A DNA stretch of 64,000 nt from Trichomonas vaginalis G3 (lineage: Eukaryota > Parabasalia > Trichomonadida > Trichomonadidae): NCBI RefSeq assembly GCF_026262505.1, contig NC_067204.1:6109797-6173796 (forward strand), given 5' to 3'. Each line of letters begins with the position of its first letter. Position 1 is the first letter of the stretch. Made by a program: the position numbers and the translations under genes. The notes under the pieces are model-generated. The model did not search any database. It saw nothing but the letters and a program-made list of their open reading frames with translations, and was not told the DNA's origin. Below are positions 38,776-49,028 of this stretch, piece after piece.

Positions 38776-39858
38776 TTAGAAGAATTTTCTTATTCTTTCT
38801 GGCATGTTTTTATCTTTCCAGTACTCCCGCTCTAATGGTCCCAGATGAGTTGGTTTAGATTCTCTCAAGTTCTTAGATGGTATAACATCTTCAACGCCTC
38901 CTTCATATCTTACTTTATAAGTGTCATCGTTTGTGTTATAGTCAAGTATTTCAATAACCACTCCTCGCTTTGCTTCGTCAATGGTTTCAGCAAGTTTGCC
39001 ATTACTACTTTCGACTAATTTATGTCGAGGGTAAAATGCTATGGAGTCGTCAGCAGCTTTTATAAGATATCCATTACCTTGCGTAGAGTCTACGATATAA
39101 TAATTTCGACTTAACCTTAAACGTTTCTTTGTCAATGGTTTGTCGTCAAGAACTACACGAACTTTTGTACCAGGAATGAGAGTAAATTGTGTTGAATTTC
39201 TGATATTTTGTGTTTGGCTTCGTTTCTTTTGTATATACTTTTCTTCTTGTTGTTGTGTCATTGAATTTGGTGTATGTCCTGTTGTAGAATGTGTTGAGGA
39301 ATTATATACTTCGAGAAAATGTTTCATTGTTTCTTCGGTAAAGTCTCGCTCTTGATTTAAATCTCTGAGAGTCCTTATGAAGCGGTTAATGATACCGAGT
39401 ATGTTATGGTTATGGTCTTCAGTAGTGTAGTGAGTTATGTTATGCTTAATGAGAAATTCTGTGATTTCGTTGCTGAGGTATGCACCGTCTTGGTCTGATG
39501 TTAAAATACTTGGGCTATGTTCTGCTACAAACTTTTGTAAAACTCTTAACACTTCATGAGTTCCTTTATTTCTCATTATATACGCATATGCTTTACGAGT
39601 GTTAACATTTATGAAGATGAGGAATGGTTTATGTCCTCCTTTTCTGCTTTGAATGAGAGTGTCAAATTGGTATGCGTCAGGAGTGTTGGAGTAAATTGGT
39701 AAAAAGTAGTCGTAAGGATTTATTTTTGTTTGATGTACAACATTTTTGTCAAAGAACCTTTTCACTTCAGCTCTGTTAGTAAATCCCCTCTTTGCAGCTT
39801 CATTGAACTTCTTAAATGACCTCCATGGATGTTGTTCGAATACTTCTTTCAAGCTCAT
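38776..39858 (-). CDS. rve-type integrase, family 2, with Tudor/chromo-like tail
   Basis: 360 aa, MSLKEVFEQHPWRSFKKFNE.... The core has YQFDTL (Asp 66), LTSDQDGAYLS (Asp 122) and LGIINRFIRTLRD, in which Asn 158 sits at the usual catalytic Glu, with 35 residues between. After the core an SH3-like part (LIPGTKVRVVLDDKPLTKKR) and a chromo/Tudor-like part (GVVIEILDYNTND, then TYKVRYEGG) follow. Family members insert element DNA into chromatin. Here it flanks the fibre gene, on the same strand. The E-to-N change may impair activity or may be a family feature. Confidence 0.85.
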   Translation of the reverse strand: MSLKEVFEQHPWRSFKKFNEAAKRGFTNRAEVKRFFDKNVVHQTKINPYDYFLPIYSNTPDAYQFDTLIQSRKGGHKPFLIFINVNTRKAYAYIMRNKGTHEVLRVLQKFVAEHSPSILTSDQDGAYLSNEITEFLIKHNITHYTTEDHNHNILGIINRFIRTLRDLNQERDFTEETMKHFLEVYNSSTHSTTGHTPNSMTQQQEEKYIQKKRSQTQNIRNSTQFTLIPGTKVRVVLDDKPLTKKRLRLSRNYYIVDSTQGNGYLIKAADDSIAFYPRHKLVESSNGKLAETIDEAKRGVVIEILDYNTNDDTYKVRYEGGVEDVIPSKNLRESKPTHLGPLEREYWKDKNMPERIRKFF

Positions 39859-39877
39859 TTATGTAAAGTTAAAGATT

Positions 39878-42363
39878 TTAACCAACTCGTATCCAAGCGT
39901 GCATTGTTATATAAGGAGGCATATAATCTTTTCCATTACCTGCTGGGTCTGTAATACCAGCTACAACATGTGTATGATTTCCTGCAGTTCCACAGAAAAT
40001 ACCTGTGCTAACATCTTTGGGGTCAGTTGTGATATCATATCTATGCATTCCCTGTCTATCCGAACCCGCTGCAAGATTTGTATAACCTCTTTTTGTTATT
40101 GAATGTGAATGGTTTCCTTCCACAGATGTTCTTCCACTGAACCTATGCATATGTGAAGGAAGGTTTTCAATACCTATTTTCTTTGAACCTCCCATCTTCA
40201 TTGACTGCGTATTAGTGTAGAATGGAAAACTGTCAACTATTTCATACCATCTACCACCAAATAAAGTGTTTGGATTTATTGGATTCATAGACGTATAAAC
40301 AGCTCCTATAGGATATATTAAATCATATATGCTCATAACTCTATAAACATATTCTAAAGAACTTATGTCATTAAATACCATTTGGAATGTATCTCCCGGA
40401 TGAAATGTTGCATTTGTTCCACTTTTATAATGTAATGTTAGTTCAATAGAATTATCCAAGAAAAATTCAAAAGTATCTGGTTGAAGACCTCTAACAAATT
40501 CAAATGGAGTTGCTGGTTCACCATTTATAATTTCTGTTGTAAATGTCATTGTATCTGGTTTCGAAAATTTCTTTGTTAGTTCTGCATCCACATAAGTTTT
40601 ATCTGCTTTCTTGTCTAACATTGCTGGTAGTTCATATGCTTCAAAGTTTCTGGCATGATCTTCGGTATTCCTGCAACTCTTATCTAAATTGTTAAGAGTA
40701 TCTTTTACGCTTGTACTCGGATTTCTAATGGTGCACTTGAACCAAGGTCAAAGTTCAATATTATGTCGTCTGCTCTAACAGTAGTGAAGGATTTATGTGT
40801 ATGGTTCTTGTCTGCTTTCTTGTCATATAAATCTTGAGCAGTGAATTTAATATTATGTTCATCCTTCATGACATAAACATCTTTACATCTAATGTTTCTC
40901 ATCGTCGTTATGTCGTCATCCGATGTTAAACCTTGTGGAAAGTTAGGAGGTTTACAATATAATGCATCCCCACCAGTTTCTTCAACCGTTCCTTCAATAC
41001 TTTCTATAGCAACAGTTGTGAAGGATTTATGTGTATGGTTCTTGTCTGCTTTCTTATCTAACATTGCTGGTAGTTCATGTGCTTCAAAGTTTCTGGCATG
41101 ACTTTCAATGTTCCTGCAACTGTTATCTAAACTGTTAAGAGTATCTTTTACGCTTGTACTTGGATTTTCTAATGGTGCACTTGAACCAAGGTCAAAGTTC
41201 AATATTATGTCGTCTGCTCTAACAGTAGTGAAGGATTTATGTGTATGGTTCTTGTCAGCTTTACTGTCTAAAGAAGTTTGAAGTTCATTTATATCGGAGA
41301 TGTTGTGTTTATGAGATTTCAAAACTTTGTTCGTTGCGTCAAGTTCAACTTTGTCAGCTTTACTTTTAATAGCATCTTCAAACGTTATTTTTGCCTTAAC
41401 TCTTAACATAAATCTTGGTTCAACTAATACACCATTAACAGAGAAAGTAGAGGCATAAATTTCATCGTTATAACTAAATGCTTCTGGTGCTTTACCTGTG
41501 TCATACTGTACAGTACAGCTTATGTCATAACCTTTAGCACGAATGTATTTATATCTTCTTTCATTAACATTTTTTGTCTTCGCTTCATCACTTCGTGTTA
41601 AATATCCATGGTAGTCCGTTATAATCTGTTCGTCTGAAGTTATATAATGAACGTGGTTTTTATCTGCTTTTTCGGCTAATTTCTCATTAACATCATTCAC
41701 TTCTAATTCAACTCTTCCGCCAGAACTCTTATTATCATTAATCTTTTTCATTAATTCGGTAATTACGTCATAAAGACTATATTCTGTTTTCGGTTTTGTA
41801 AATAATGAGTCAAAATTTCTTTTCATCATTACATCGCTGACATTAATGATATCACCAATTCCTTTTTCATTTATTCTCTTCATTAATTCTGCAATAATGA
41901 CGAATATATAATCTGTTAATTTATTCTCTTCATCGAGGGTTATAGAATGTTTTGAAATTGAATCATTAACTCCTCTAAATAAATCAATAACTTCAGGATA
42001 CACGTTTTTAATGTCTTGAATAACCCGACCAGTATCCTCGCCACTATGTGGCTCTGAGCCCGTTGGGCTCTGTTGTTCATGTTCTTCGTTCCCGTCGTTA
42101 CGTGGTTTTATATCTCTAACCATCATCAACGCAGCCATAACCGGAGGGTTTGTTGCTACCTGTTCGAAAATCCGTCCGTTATGTATGGTATATCTAAATA
42201 ATTTCTTTGTGTTTGTTAAAACATTTGAAACAAGTCTTTTAAAACCATCTACAAAATTTCCTGTTTCACCTAATGTTCTTGCAGCATTTACAAGCTCACC
42301 CATTCCCGCTTTTGACCCCAAAAACGTCCATATTGCATTTATTTCACTCTGTATGTTGTCCAT
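39878..42363 (-). pseudogene. Phage-type tail fibre with collar domain, one-base frameshift
   Basis: Starting MDNIQSEINAIWTFLG at 42363, the first frame ends at 40705 and the second continues to 39878. One T is missing near 40722 relative to the homologous internal segment at 41166. The shaft has repeated KKADKNHTHKSFTTV and KADKTYV units. The end is a short-tail-fibre/collar-type domain: YPIGAVYTSMNP, GGSKKIGIENLPSHMHRF, GNHSHSI and a PPYITMHAWIRVG tail, with His-x-His metal-site pairs. Such domains mediate host-receptor contact in bacteriophages. An in-frame double hairpin lies at 42041-42070. Confidence 0.85.
42041..42070. repeat. Double-hairpin unit inside fibre gene
   Basis: CCAC-tat-GTGG (42041-42051) and, four bases on, GAGCCC-gtt-GGGCTC (42056-42070). 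It encodes part of a SPTGSEPHSGEDTG stretch that looks like a linker. Confidence 0.75.
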
Positions 42364-42387
42364 TCAGCGAAACTAACACCCGCATCG

Positions 42388-43360
42388 CTAAGCTGAAATG
42401 AAATTCAGTGGATCGAACTTAATTCCACCTTCTTTTTCAATTTCAACGAACTCACTAACATGAGATTTTAAATATTCTTTCGTTAAAATTGTTTTCCCTG
42501 ATGTTATGTCATTAACGAAACTATCACCGTCAAAAGTTAACGAATTCAATTTCGTCGTTGATGCTTTTATTTCATACACGCTTTATCGGATAGTTTTTGG
42601 CTCACCTTCTTTAGAAGCATATGAAACATTAATGAATGAATTATATGTATTCGTGAATGAATTAAAATCAATGATTTTCATTAATGACGCCTTTAATGAT
42701 TCATTACTGTCGAATCCTTAAAACAATTAATGAACTGTCATGGGCTTTGCCCTGGTCGCTTCGGTCTGAAAAGACCTTCAGGACTCAAAGATCCGTTTGC
42801 GACTTTATGAAAGGTACACTGCAAACGCGTCGAGTTTGGATCAAATGCTGTAGTTGGTGCAGGAATATAATGATATAAGTCATTAAATCATTAAGTGACG
42901 TAAATAATGTTGTCGTTTTTGATTTAATTTCTTTAGCATCTGTTATATACGTAATTTTATTTCTGTAGTTTCTGAATTAAGATATTCGCTAAAATGTTTT
43001 GTAAACTGTTTTGAACAGCTGTGTAAACCGTTGAATTCGGAACTCTTACGATTTCACCATCCTTAATAAAAGGCATTGTACATGACGTAGTGCTTGGTCA
43101 AATCTTTCGGGATTATAATTCAACATATATTCTAACGCTTCATATACAGACCTATAAACAGTTGTGTCGTTCTTCATGACAACTTCACCATTTACAATGA
43201 ATGGCATAGTGCATGGAGTTAAATAGGGTCAAACTTTTCATAGTCCTTCCATGTTATGTATTTCTCGGTATTTCCATCAGAAATAACAATATTTGTCAGT
43301 AAGTGTGAGAGAGTATTGACCAAAATATAAACGTTTAGCTCTGTCAGCTTCATACGGCAT
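42388..43360 (-). pseudogene. Decayed repetitive virion gene
   Basis: Minus-strand fragments share a unit of about 130 bases: MPFI-x(1)-(N/D)GE, then V, TVY-x-(A/S)V and FDP. One frame (42579-42388) ends GGIKFDPLNFISA. Reading between the pieces is broken by many shifts. The pieces lie directly upstream of the fibre gene and may be an old fibre-related or vertex gene. A double hairpin with GGGC-ttt-GCCC is present at 42742-42776. Confidence 0.45.
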
Positions 43361-45480
43361 ATGCAGCAATACTCATATTTTAATGAGAATAAAATGTTGT
43401 TCTATTTGCAAAGTACAGACCCAAACGAATACGGGACAGTAAAGCTACAAACAAACTTAGGTCTTCAGAATGAAGCGCTTGCTTTCAGAGTTGTTGACTT
43501 CAATACTATCGCTTCATTCGTTATAACAGATGAAACAGATTTCATGGAGCTTGAAATAGATGAAAGAGCACGAAATAAAGTTTCACAATAATGTAGATAT
43601 AAGATGGAAACATTAGCTGGAGTGTTAAATGCTCTCATAAATACTACAATAAACAAGGAGAACGAAGAAAACTTAATGAATGATTAAACTTATTGCAGGA
43701 GTTTTGAAGTTCAGTTATGTGAAGGAGTTTAAGATAACACGAATGAAGTCATAGAGTTCAATTGCTTCTGGGAGCATACCATATGACATATTCCTTTGAA
43801 AAGTGTTGACAAAACGATTGAGATTGAAATCTGTTCCATACGTATGTTATGGTAATTTTGTACATTGAGTCTAAAATAGCTAATGTCACAGTATTTCAGG
43901 AGTTAATAGTAAAGGTTTCAGTAGAATATAAAATCCTTCTGTTATGCAGTCAATTCAATGTTCATTCCAAACGTTCCTGTTCATAGCAACTCATTTAGGT
44001 AAATGGATTCGCATTAGTCCTCATAATTTGAAAGACATGCAATTCAGACTTGTTGACTTTCAAGGCGAGCTGTAGAAACTGAAGGCACCAGTGCGAATGA
44101 CTGTTGAAGTTGACTTTTTAGAAAATATTAAATGCAACAGCTTACAAGAGAACTCAGAGCTAAAAATATAAAGTATGAATGTTATGTATTAGGTCATGAA
44201 CTTTGGTTGTTGCTGTTTGATGAAACAAATGAGTTAGTTATGTCAGTCAAGAGAACAGAAAAAGGCGTCAAAGGCGCCGAGCGCAAAGCGCTATATTGTG
44301 TTAGTGAAACTGCACCAAGTCAATAAGATTAGGTTTGCATTATGAAGATGAGTTCGATACTGTTGAAGAAGTTTTGGACAGATATTACAAATTGCTTTAA
44401 TTTACTAAAAACATATTTCAAACAAGCTTATATTCTGTTGAAATTTGTATACTCGTTCGAATATTTATACTTAAACTCAACTCCTGTAGTTCCTGTTTTC
44501 AATGATGCGGATGTTACCTATTTTCATGAATGGTGGCGTTTGACCACAGCATTCGATTTCAGGTCGAGATAGTCAATGACACATTGTTTCCCTGTTATTC
44601 GTATATAACATTTTCAAGGTCTCCTTGTTAGAATTATTTGGTTCTTGCTTATAAGATTTGTCAAAAGCTTCTTATCGTCTTTGAGTAAAATTGTTTGGTA
44701 TAACTGAAGAAGGTAATGGTCTACGTTATCTGAAGATTTGTTTGAACATTGTGTAAGGGTTGTCGTGGCTTCTCTTGAAAGAATTTGTCCAGTGGTGGAT
44801 ACTCTAACTTAACATCTGATGTAGCGTTAGCTTTGAAGCTGAGTTTAAATTCACGGATTTCAGTTCTGGTTCTTTTCTTTCAAACACTCCGAACTATAGT
44901 TCTTTATGACAATATTGTTTGTCGTTCGTGAGTCAACATTTGATGTTGGTTCAATGGAACATTAACGCACCAGCTAAGATGGATTTGCTTCTCATTTCAT
45001 ATAGAATAAAAACCTTTTATATGTATGAAATGAACAATATACTCGACAAGGTTTGAATGTAAAGCTAACGAATGAAAATATTGTTGAATTCACTGAGACA
45101 GTGCTGTGTATAAAGATGTAGAACTACTGAACAAAAAGAGCTAAGGGAAGAAGCAGGAACATGAACAAAGGTGGAAGCCTATAAAAATTTATGTCAATGA
45201 TGGCTCAGGAGTTCAAACATAAAGTATGCAGAAAGTTATAAGTTTATGCGCTAAAAGGTGAAAAGCCTTCATTTAAGAACAGCTATTCTAACGCATATCC
45301 TCAAAAGTTAACGGATGGGAAGTGGATGATATGAATGACAGCAAAAATATTAACAGAAATGGCGACAGATGCATGGAATTTGTTTACCATCAGTCAATTG
45401 AAGGTAAACTTTAAAACAATGTTGGTCGTTCCCATGGAATATTTTTGACTTTAATGTATTAGTCATGATATGAATCTCAA
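43361..45480 (+). pseudogene. Decayed virion-gene fragments
   Basis: Short plus-strand pieces include FRVVDFNTIASFVITDETDF (43480-43590) and GKWIRISPHNLKDMQFRLVDF (about 44000-44070), which resemble each other. Their FRLVDFxG pattern is common in minor capsid proteins. Other pieces are at 44132 and 44342, and a minus-strand fragment is near 44760-44870. No complete frame is left. A double hairpin is at 44264-44292. Confidence 0.4.
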
Positions 45481-46284
45481 GGTATGAACGAGGAGAGATG
45501 GAGACTTATATGCTTCCCAAATTTCTTCAAAAAGGTAATGTTATACCTGACTGTTCCAAATGAGTTCAATATCATAACGTGAAAACCTTGAAAGATAACG
45601 AAGTCAGTTATGAGACGTTTTATGTTTAAAGCTAAAAACCTCCATGTTTGCATAAGATTGCTACAGTTAAGTGGTAATGTCTGACTTTAGTAATGATGTT
45701 AGCTAATTTGAGTCAGCTTTGACACTAAACCTTTCCGGCGAAGTCGTCGCAAACGAGCAGAGTATTTGAAGGATACTTTTGAAGGTATTTTGAAAGTTTG
45801 ATAGAATGTAGTTTGTCAGTCGTTTCATATCGTAACTCCTGAGTATTGACGTAAGTGTGTTTGTCAATAATTCTTTCCATCTCTTCTGAAGTCTTTTGCA
45901 TTCCTGACTGTATAATTCAACGATGGCATAATATTTCCTCTTACGTCGAACGTAACGTTGAAGAAATTCAATGAGTCACTGTCTGGAACTTTAAACGACA
46001 GAGGCTTGAACTTTTGACATAAATGTTTTCGCTGTTGAATCCATAGAGTCTGAAGTTGCTGATATAATGATTTGGTCATAGTAAGAGTCGTTTCCTAAAC
46101 GCTCTGTTATGAGTATATGACGAATGAGGTTAAATGTCTTACCTGAACCCATCTTTCCACAATAGAAATACACACCATTTGAACAGAACTCATAATCTTT
46201 GCTGAAAGGAAGAATGAGAGAAGAGTTAAGTTTGTCTGTAGTTTCATTCATGTCTTCATCTACGTCATGTATTAAATGCTTCAT
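45480..46284 (-). pseudogene. A32/FtsK-type DNA-packaging ATPase, decayed
   Basis: ATG 46284 starts MKHLIHDVDEDMNETTDKLN. Walker A is GKMGSGKTF (near residue 43). The frame changes near 46020 into FKPLSFKVPDSDSLNFFNV. A later, broken piece carries the Walker B motif LLVCDDFAG (about 45735-45775) and RHYHLTVAILCKHG (about 45650-45690), as in A32-like genome-packaging ATPases. Several stops lie between, so the gene is dead. It diverges from the vertex-like gene across only 16 bases. Confidence 0.75.
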
Positions 46285-46300
46285 TTTATCTCCATTAAAA

Positions 46301-47182
46301 ATGCAAGTCAGAAATATTCAGAACATAGCACCGAGTCTAACTGACAAGAGTATAAAGATATACTATGAACACGTTATGATGAAACCAACCAAAATTCAAG
46401 AAAGTCAGTATACTTATGAATATCCAAGACACTGGGTAGAGTATGTAGGAGGTGAGAAAGCTATTGAAATCAGACAGGTTCGAAGTATTCCAGCAGGAAG
46501 GACAATATTATTGAAGAACTTTAATGTTTTGAGGTATAATGATGAAACAAAGAAGCAAGATAGTTTTCCCATTGCTGTGTATGTGAACCTAGACACAGGA
46601 GATGACATGAAAGTTTTTAATACAAAGCTTCAAACGGTAGTGAGAGAACAACTGACTGCGGAAGGACACCCATTACCTTCAGAAGTTAGCATAGCATATA
46701 ATTTTGAAACAAACTCAATAGATTTTAAAGTCGTCTCTGCAAAGAAGTCAGGTTTTACATTTAATGAAGCAGATGTATATTCGAATGAAAACTTCAAAGC
46801 TATTGCATGGTTAGATAATGACGATTGCTTTAAGAAAATATTTAAATTCAGTGACTCAACGATGTCAATAGATGACCTTCGTGGAATGTTACCATCGACG
46901 TTTACAGTTGAAGGTTCAGCAGGATTGCTTACAAGATTGTCAATTGGTGGTATTTGGTCTCGTGAGAACATTGTTATAAAATCCAGTATAAGTGAATTTG
47001 CTGAAGAATCTATATTATGTCTTTCAAACTATATGTATTCGCCGCCGAAGCATTATAGTATAACAAACTTTGTCAGTAAGTTTAATATAAGACTTGTTGA
47101 ACCTTCTTCAATGAAAGATGTTGTGCTACCCAAAGACGGAAAGGATGGACTCATTATTGAGATGATTTTAATAGCATATTAA
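46301..47182 (+). CDS. Minor capsid (penton/vertex)-like protein
   Basis: 293 aa from the ATG at 46301 (MQVRNIQNIAPSLTDKSIKI). The frame to the left is not expected to be coding. The N-terminal YEYPRHWVEYVGGEKAIEIR resembles the first part of the 787 gene. The C-terminal part has VSKFNIRLVEPSSMKDVVLP and ends GLIIEMILIAY, similar in layout to the 58517 protein's end (YYSIMLMLEY). Jelly-roll vertex proteins of Polintons have a comparable size. The stop overlaps the next gene's start region without a spacer (TATTAAATGAG). Confidence 0.5.
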   Translation: MQVRNIQNIAPSLTDKSIKIYYEHVMMKPTKIQESQYTYEYPRHWVEYVGGEKAIEIRQVRSIPAGRTILLKNFNVLRYNDETKKQDSFPIAVYVNLDTGDDMKVFNTKLQTVVREQLTAEGHPLPSEVSIAYNFETNSIDFKVVSAKKSGFTFNEADVYSNENFKAIAWLDNDDCFKKIFKFSDSTMSIDDLRGMLPSTFTVEGSAGLLTRLSIGGIWSRENIVIKSSISEFAEESILCLSNYMYSPPKHYSITNFVSKFNIRLVEPSSMKDVVLPKDGKDGLIIEMILIAY

Positions 47183-47407
47183 ATGAGCTTGTTCTTGAAG
47201 GTCGTTCATGATGAAATAACAGTTGTAGAAGATGTTAGCAATTGTTCAGATATTTTGAAGCGTATAGATGAGATAAGAAAGAAGTTAGATAGACCGCAAA
47301 GCGGTGAGGGCGAAGCACGTGAGAATGTTTATGTTTCATTGACTTTCTCCAGTAACGAGAACTTTTATGAGATAATATTGAAGAGAGATGATTTTAATAT
47401 GGTGTAA
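47183..47407 (+). CDS. 74-aa hypothetical, directly coupled to neighbours
   Basis: MSLFLKVVHDEITVVEDVSN... has an acidic helix (DILKRIDEIRKKLD) and a C-terminal beta-like part. It starts immediately after the stop of the vertex-like gene, and the next ATG follows its own stop directly (GTGTAAATGG). These three genes probably share one transcript. A double hairpin at 47294-47318 lies in the linker. Confidence 0.6.
   Translation: MSLFLKVVHDEITVVEDVSNCSDILKRIDEIRKKLDRPQSGEGEARENVYVSLTFSSNENFYEIILKRDDFNMV
47294..47318. repeat. Double-hairpin unit
   Basis: CCGC-aaa-GCGG (47294-47304) and, after TGA, a partly decayed GGGC-gaa-GCac (47308-47318). Confidence 0.6.
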
Positions 47408-47935
47408 ATGGTAACTTGGGCAGCTTTAGGCGCAATGGGAACAAAAGCATTAGCATTTGGAGCAAAAGCACTTGGAGCTTATGACGCAGTAAATAAAATG
47501 AGTGGAGGAAGGGTTTCAAAGACATTAGATGCAAATAAAGGAAAGATTGGAGGCTGGGTTGCAAAGAAGTTAAGATTAAATAAAATAGGGCTCATAAATA
47601 AAGCATCCAATTTGGTTGCGACTGAGTCAGAAAATGCTTTAGGAAAGGACGATGAGTTTGCAAAACACGCAAAAGACTTTAATGACCAGATGAAAGGTGA
47701 AACAATGCATTTAAATAGAGTCGATGGAACTAAAGAAAATGTTTCTTCTCCACCAGTAGTTCTTCCGTATGGTCCCTATGGAATGTATGGAAACCCTTAC
47801 GAAAGACCATTTGACCCAATGACTGGTGGAAGTAACTGGTATCATTACGGACGAAGAAGAAAGACAGTCAAGTTGGAGACAGACGTGAAGAAAGCAACTA
47901 AAAAGAAACCAAGGAAGAGAGTTATAAAGCAATGA
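47408..47935 (+). CDS. Gly/Ala-rich, basic-tailed virion core-like protein
   Basis: 175 aa, MVTWAALGAMGTKALAFGAK.... A Gly/Ala-rich amphipathic N-terminus is followed by a Lys-rich helix (GKIGGWVAKKLRLNKIGLIN), a Gly/Pro/Tyr-rich middle (LPYGPYGMYGNPYERPFDP) and a very basic C-terminus (KKATKKKPRKRVIKQ). This resembles adenovirus-type internal or membrane-active minor proteins in layout, but the match is only general. It lies last in the vertex-gene group and is followed by iterons. Confidence 0.55.
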   Translation: MVTWAALGAMGTKALAFGAKALGAYDAVNKMSGGRVSKTLDANKGKIGGWVAKKLRLNKIGLINKASNLVATESENALGKDDEFAKHAKDFNDQMKGETMHLNRVDGTKENVSSPPVVLPYGPYGMYGNPYERPFDPMTGGSNWYHYGRRRKTVKLETDVKKATKKKPRKRVIKQ

Positions 47936-47942
47936 ATTCAAG

Positions 47943-47997
47943 TGGGTGAAAAAACAGGTGAAAAAAGAGGTGAGATTTCACCACTTCACCTAAATTT
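47943..47997. repeat. GGTGA palindromic iterons
   Basis: GGGTGAAAAAACAGGTGAAA, AGAGGTGAG, then TTTCACCACTTCACCT. It mirrors the E1 array at 3882-3936, directly inside the right TIR. Confidence 0.75.
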
Positions 47998-48572
47998 ATT
48001 TTTGTGCTATGTTTTCATACGTGTGAGGGTGGTGATATCATTAATTTTTAAGTTCATTTTTTATTTTATTTTTATATAAATGACGAAAACTATTGAGATA
48101 ACAAACTACAACGGTCATGAGTTCAAGAATTTGTTCTTCGTTCCTCGTGAAAATACATTCTATCAGATACGAGGGAGAAAGGGTAAAGTTAGTTTGAGCG
48201 TTTATGACAACAAACATAATGGGAGATATATAAAAGCAATAGATACAAACGGTAAGCGTGTTTCATTAGCTTTGTCAAAACTTACTAACATTTATTTTGA
48301 CAGTGACTTTGACTCTGACGATTGGAGTGACAGCAGCGATACTGAAGAATATGAACTATTGTGTGAAGCACAGCAATGGGAAGCGCTGCAATACTTTTGT
48401 AAATGAGAACATTAGTGGGAACGTTAGTGAGAACGTTTATTTTTCATTAGTGAAGTCGTTAGTGAAGTCATTAGTGAAGTCATTTATGTGTCAGATGGTT
48501 TTGTAAATATTTAAGGTTAAGTTGGGTAAGGTGGAACGCAGTGCCGCCGTACCCAAGTTAACCATACTAACT
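47985..48572. repeat. E4 right terminal inverted repeat
   Basis: It is inverse to 26623-27205, including the complete 108-aa gene and the iterons TTAGTGAGAACG/TTAGTGAAGTCG at 48411-48484. The end is exact at 48572. Confidence 0.9.
48080..48406 (+). CDS. 108-aa protein encoded inside the TIR (right copy)
   Basis: Identical in protein sequence to the left-TIR copy at 26789-27115. The promoter TTTATTTTTATATAA directly precedes ATG 48080. The same promoter in E1 (3991-4008) is now followed by a dead ATG and a different gene. Confidence 0.7.
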   Translation: MTKTIEITNYNGHEFKNLFFVPRENTFYQIRGRKGKVSLSVYDNKHNGRYIKAIDTNGKRVSLALSKLTNIYFDSDFDSDDWSDSSDTEEYELLCEAQQWEALQYFCK

Positions 48573-48903
48573 ATTATTGGGTTTAGCAATTGAGAAACAA
48601 GGTGATAACATGGTTGCTTTATGTCCTAAGTGTTATACATCATTCAACGGTTCAATCGATGGGAGTGATTTTAAAAAGATTGCACAAAAAATGAAGGGTG
48701 TTAGTTTACGACAAAATAAGCAATTAACACCTAAAAAATATTTGGATATAATAAATGATAAAGTGATATTTGATGGTCAGAATATTAATTTACAACTTAA
48801 AAACAGGTCAATGACTCGCTTAACAATCGGTAAGACTGCATTAACAGGAGCACACACTAAGGCTGTATGTTGTGAAAATGGATGTTGTATGCCATTTATT
48901 TAA
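48573..48903 (+). pseudogene. DNA polymerase B C-terminal fragment, right of E4
   Basis: It continues the fragment of 26551-26622: LGLAIEKQGDNMVALCPKC to CCENGCCMPFI, about 98 percent identical to the E2 C-terminus at 6698-7024. The frame starting from TTG at 48577 is not a separate gene. 48573-48577 (ATTAT) is the right target duplicate. Confidence 0.9.
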
Positions 48904-48931
48904 TACAATTTAAAATTTTATTTTTAATGAA

Positions 48932-49005
48932 ATGCCACAGAAGAGACAAAAGGAACCGTTAATAATGGTTTTGATACTATGATTCAAAGAGGTGGGCACC
49001 CTTAA
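48932..49005 (+). pseudogene. Remnant of the Gln/Pro-rich gene
   Basis: ATG 48932 begins MPQKRQKEP as in 6669. About 390 bases are then missing, and the end (VNNGFDTMIQRGGHP) is found in another frame up to 49005. The junction lies at an AACCG-like overlap. Confidence 0.85.
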
Positions 49006-49028
49006 ACATTTATTTTATTTTTATATAA

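Larger units (their letters stand above)
26623..48572. mobile_element. Complete 21,950-bp Maverick-type element E4
   Basis: E4 starts AGTTAGTATGGTTAACTTGG at 26623 and ends with its exact inverse at 48572. It is bounded by the 5-base duplication ATTAT (26618-26622, 48573-48577). The E2 polymerase gene shows the matching empty site, with GTTAT at the target position. The two TIRs are about 585 bases, nearly identical over the outer ~500, and each holds a complete 108-aa gene. Inside are genes for capsid, primase-helicase, integrase, fibre, ATPase and minor virion proteins. Several are frameshifted, so this copy is probably not autonomous now. Confidence 0.92.

Noticed and set aside
39878-42363. 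Bacterial prophage contamination
   Set aside because: The fibre lies inside an element with exact TIRs and eukaryotic-type integrase and element promoters; codon and base use match neighbours.
48577-48903. Independent 108-aa gene starting at TTG
   Set aside because: It is the C-terminal end of the split polymerase gene continuing from 26622.
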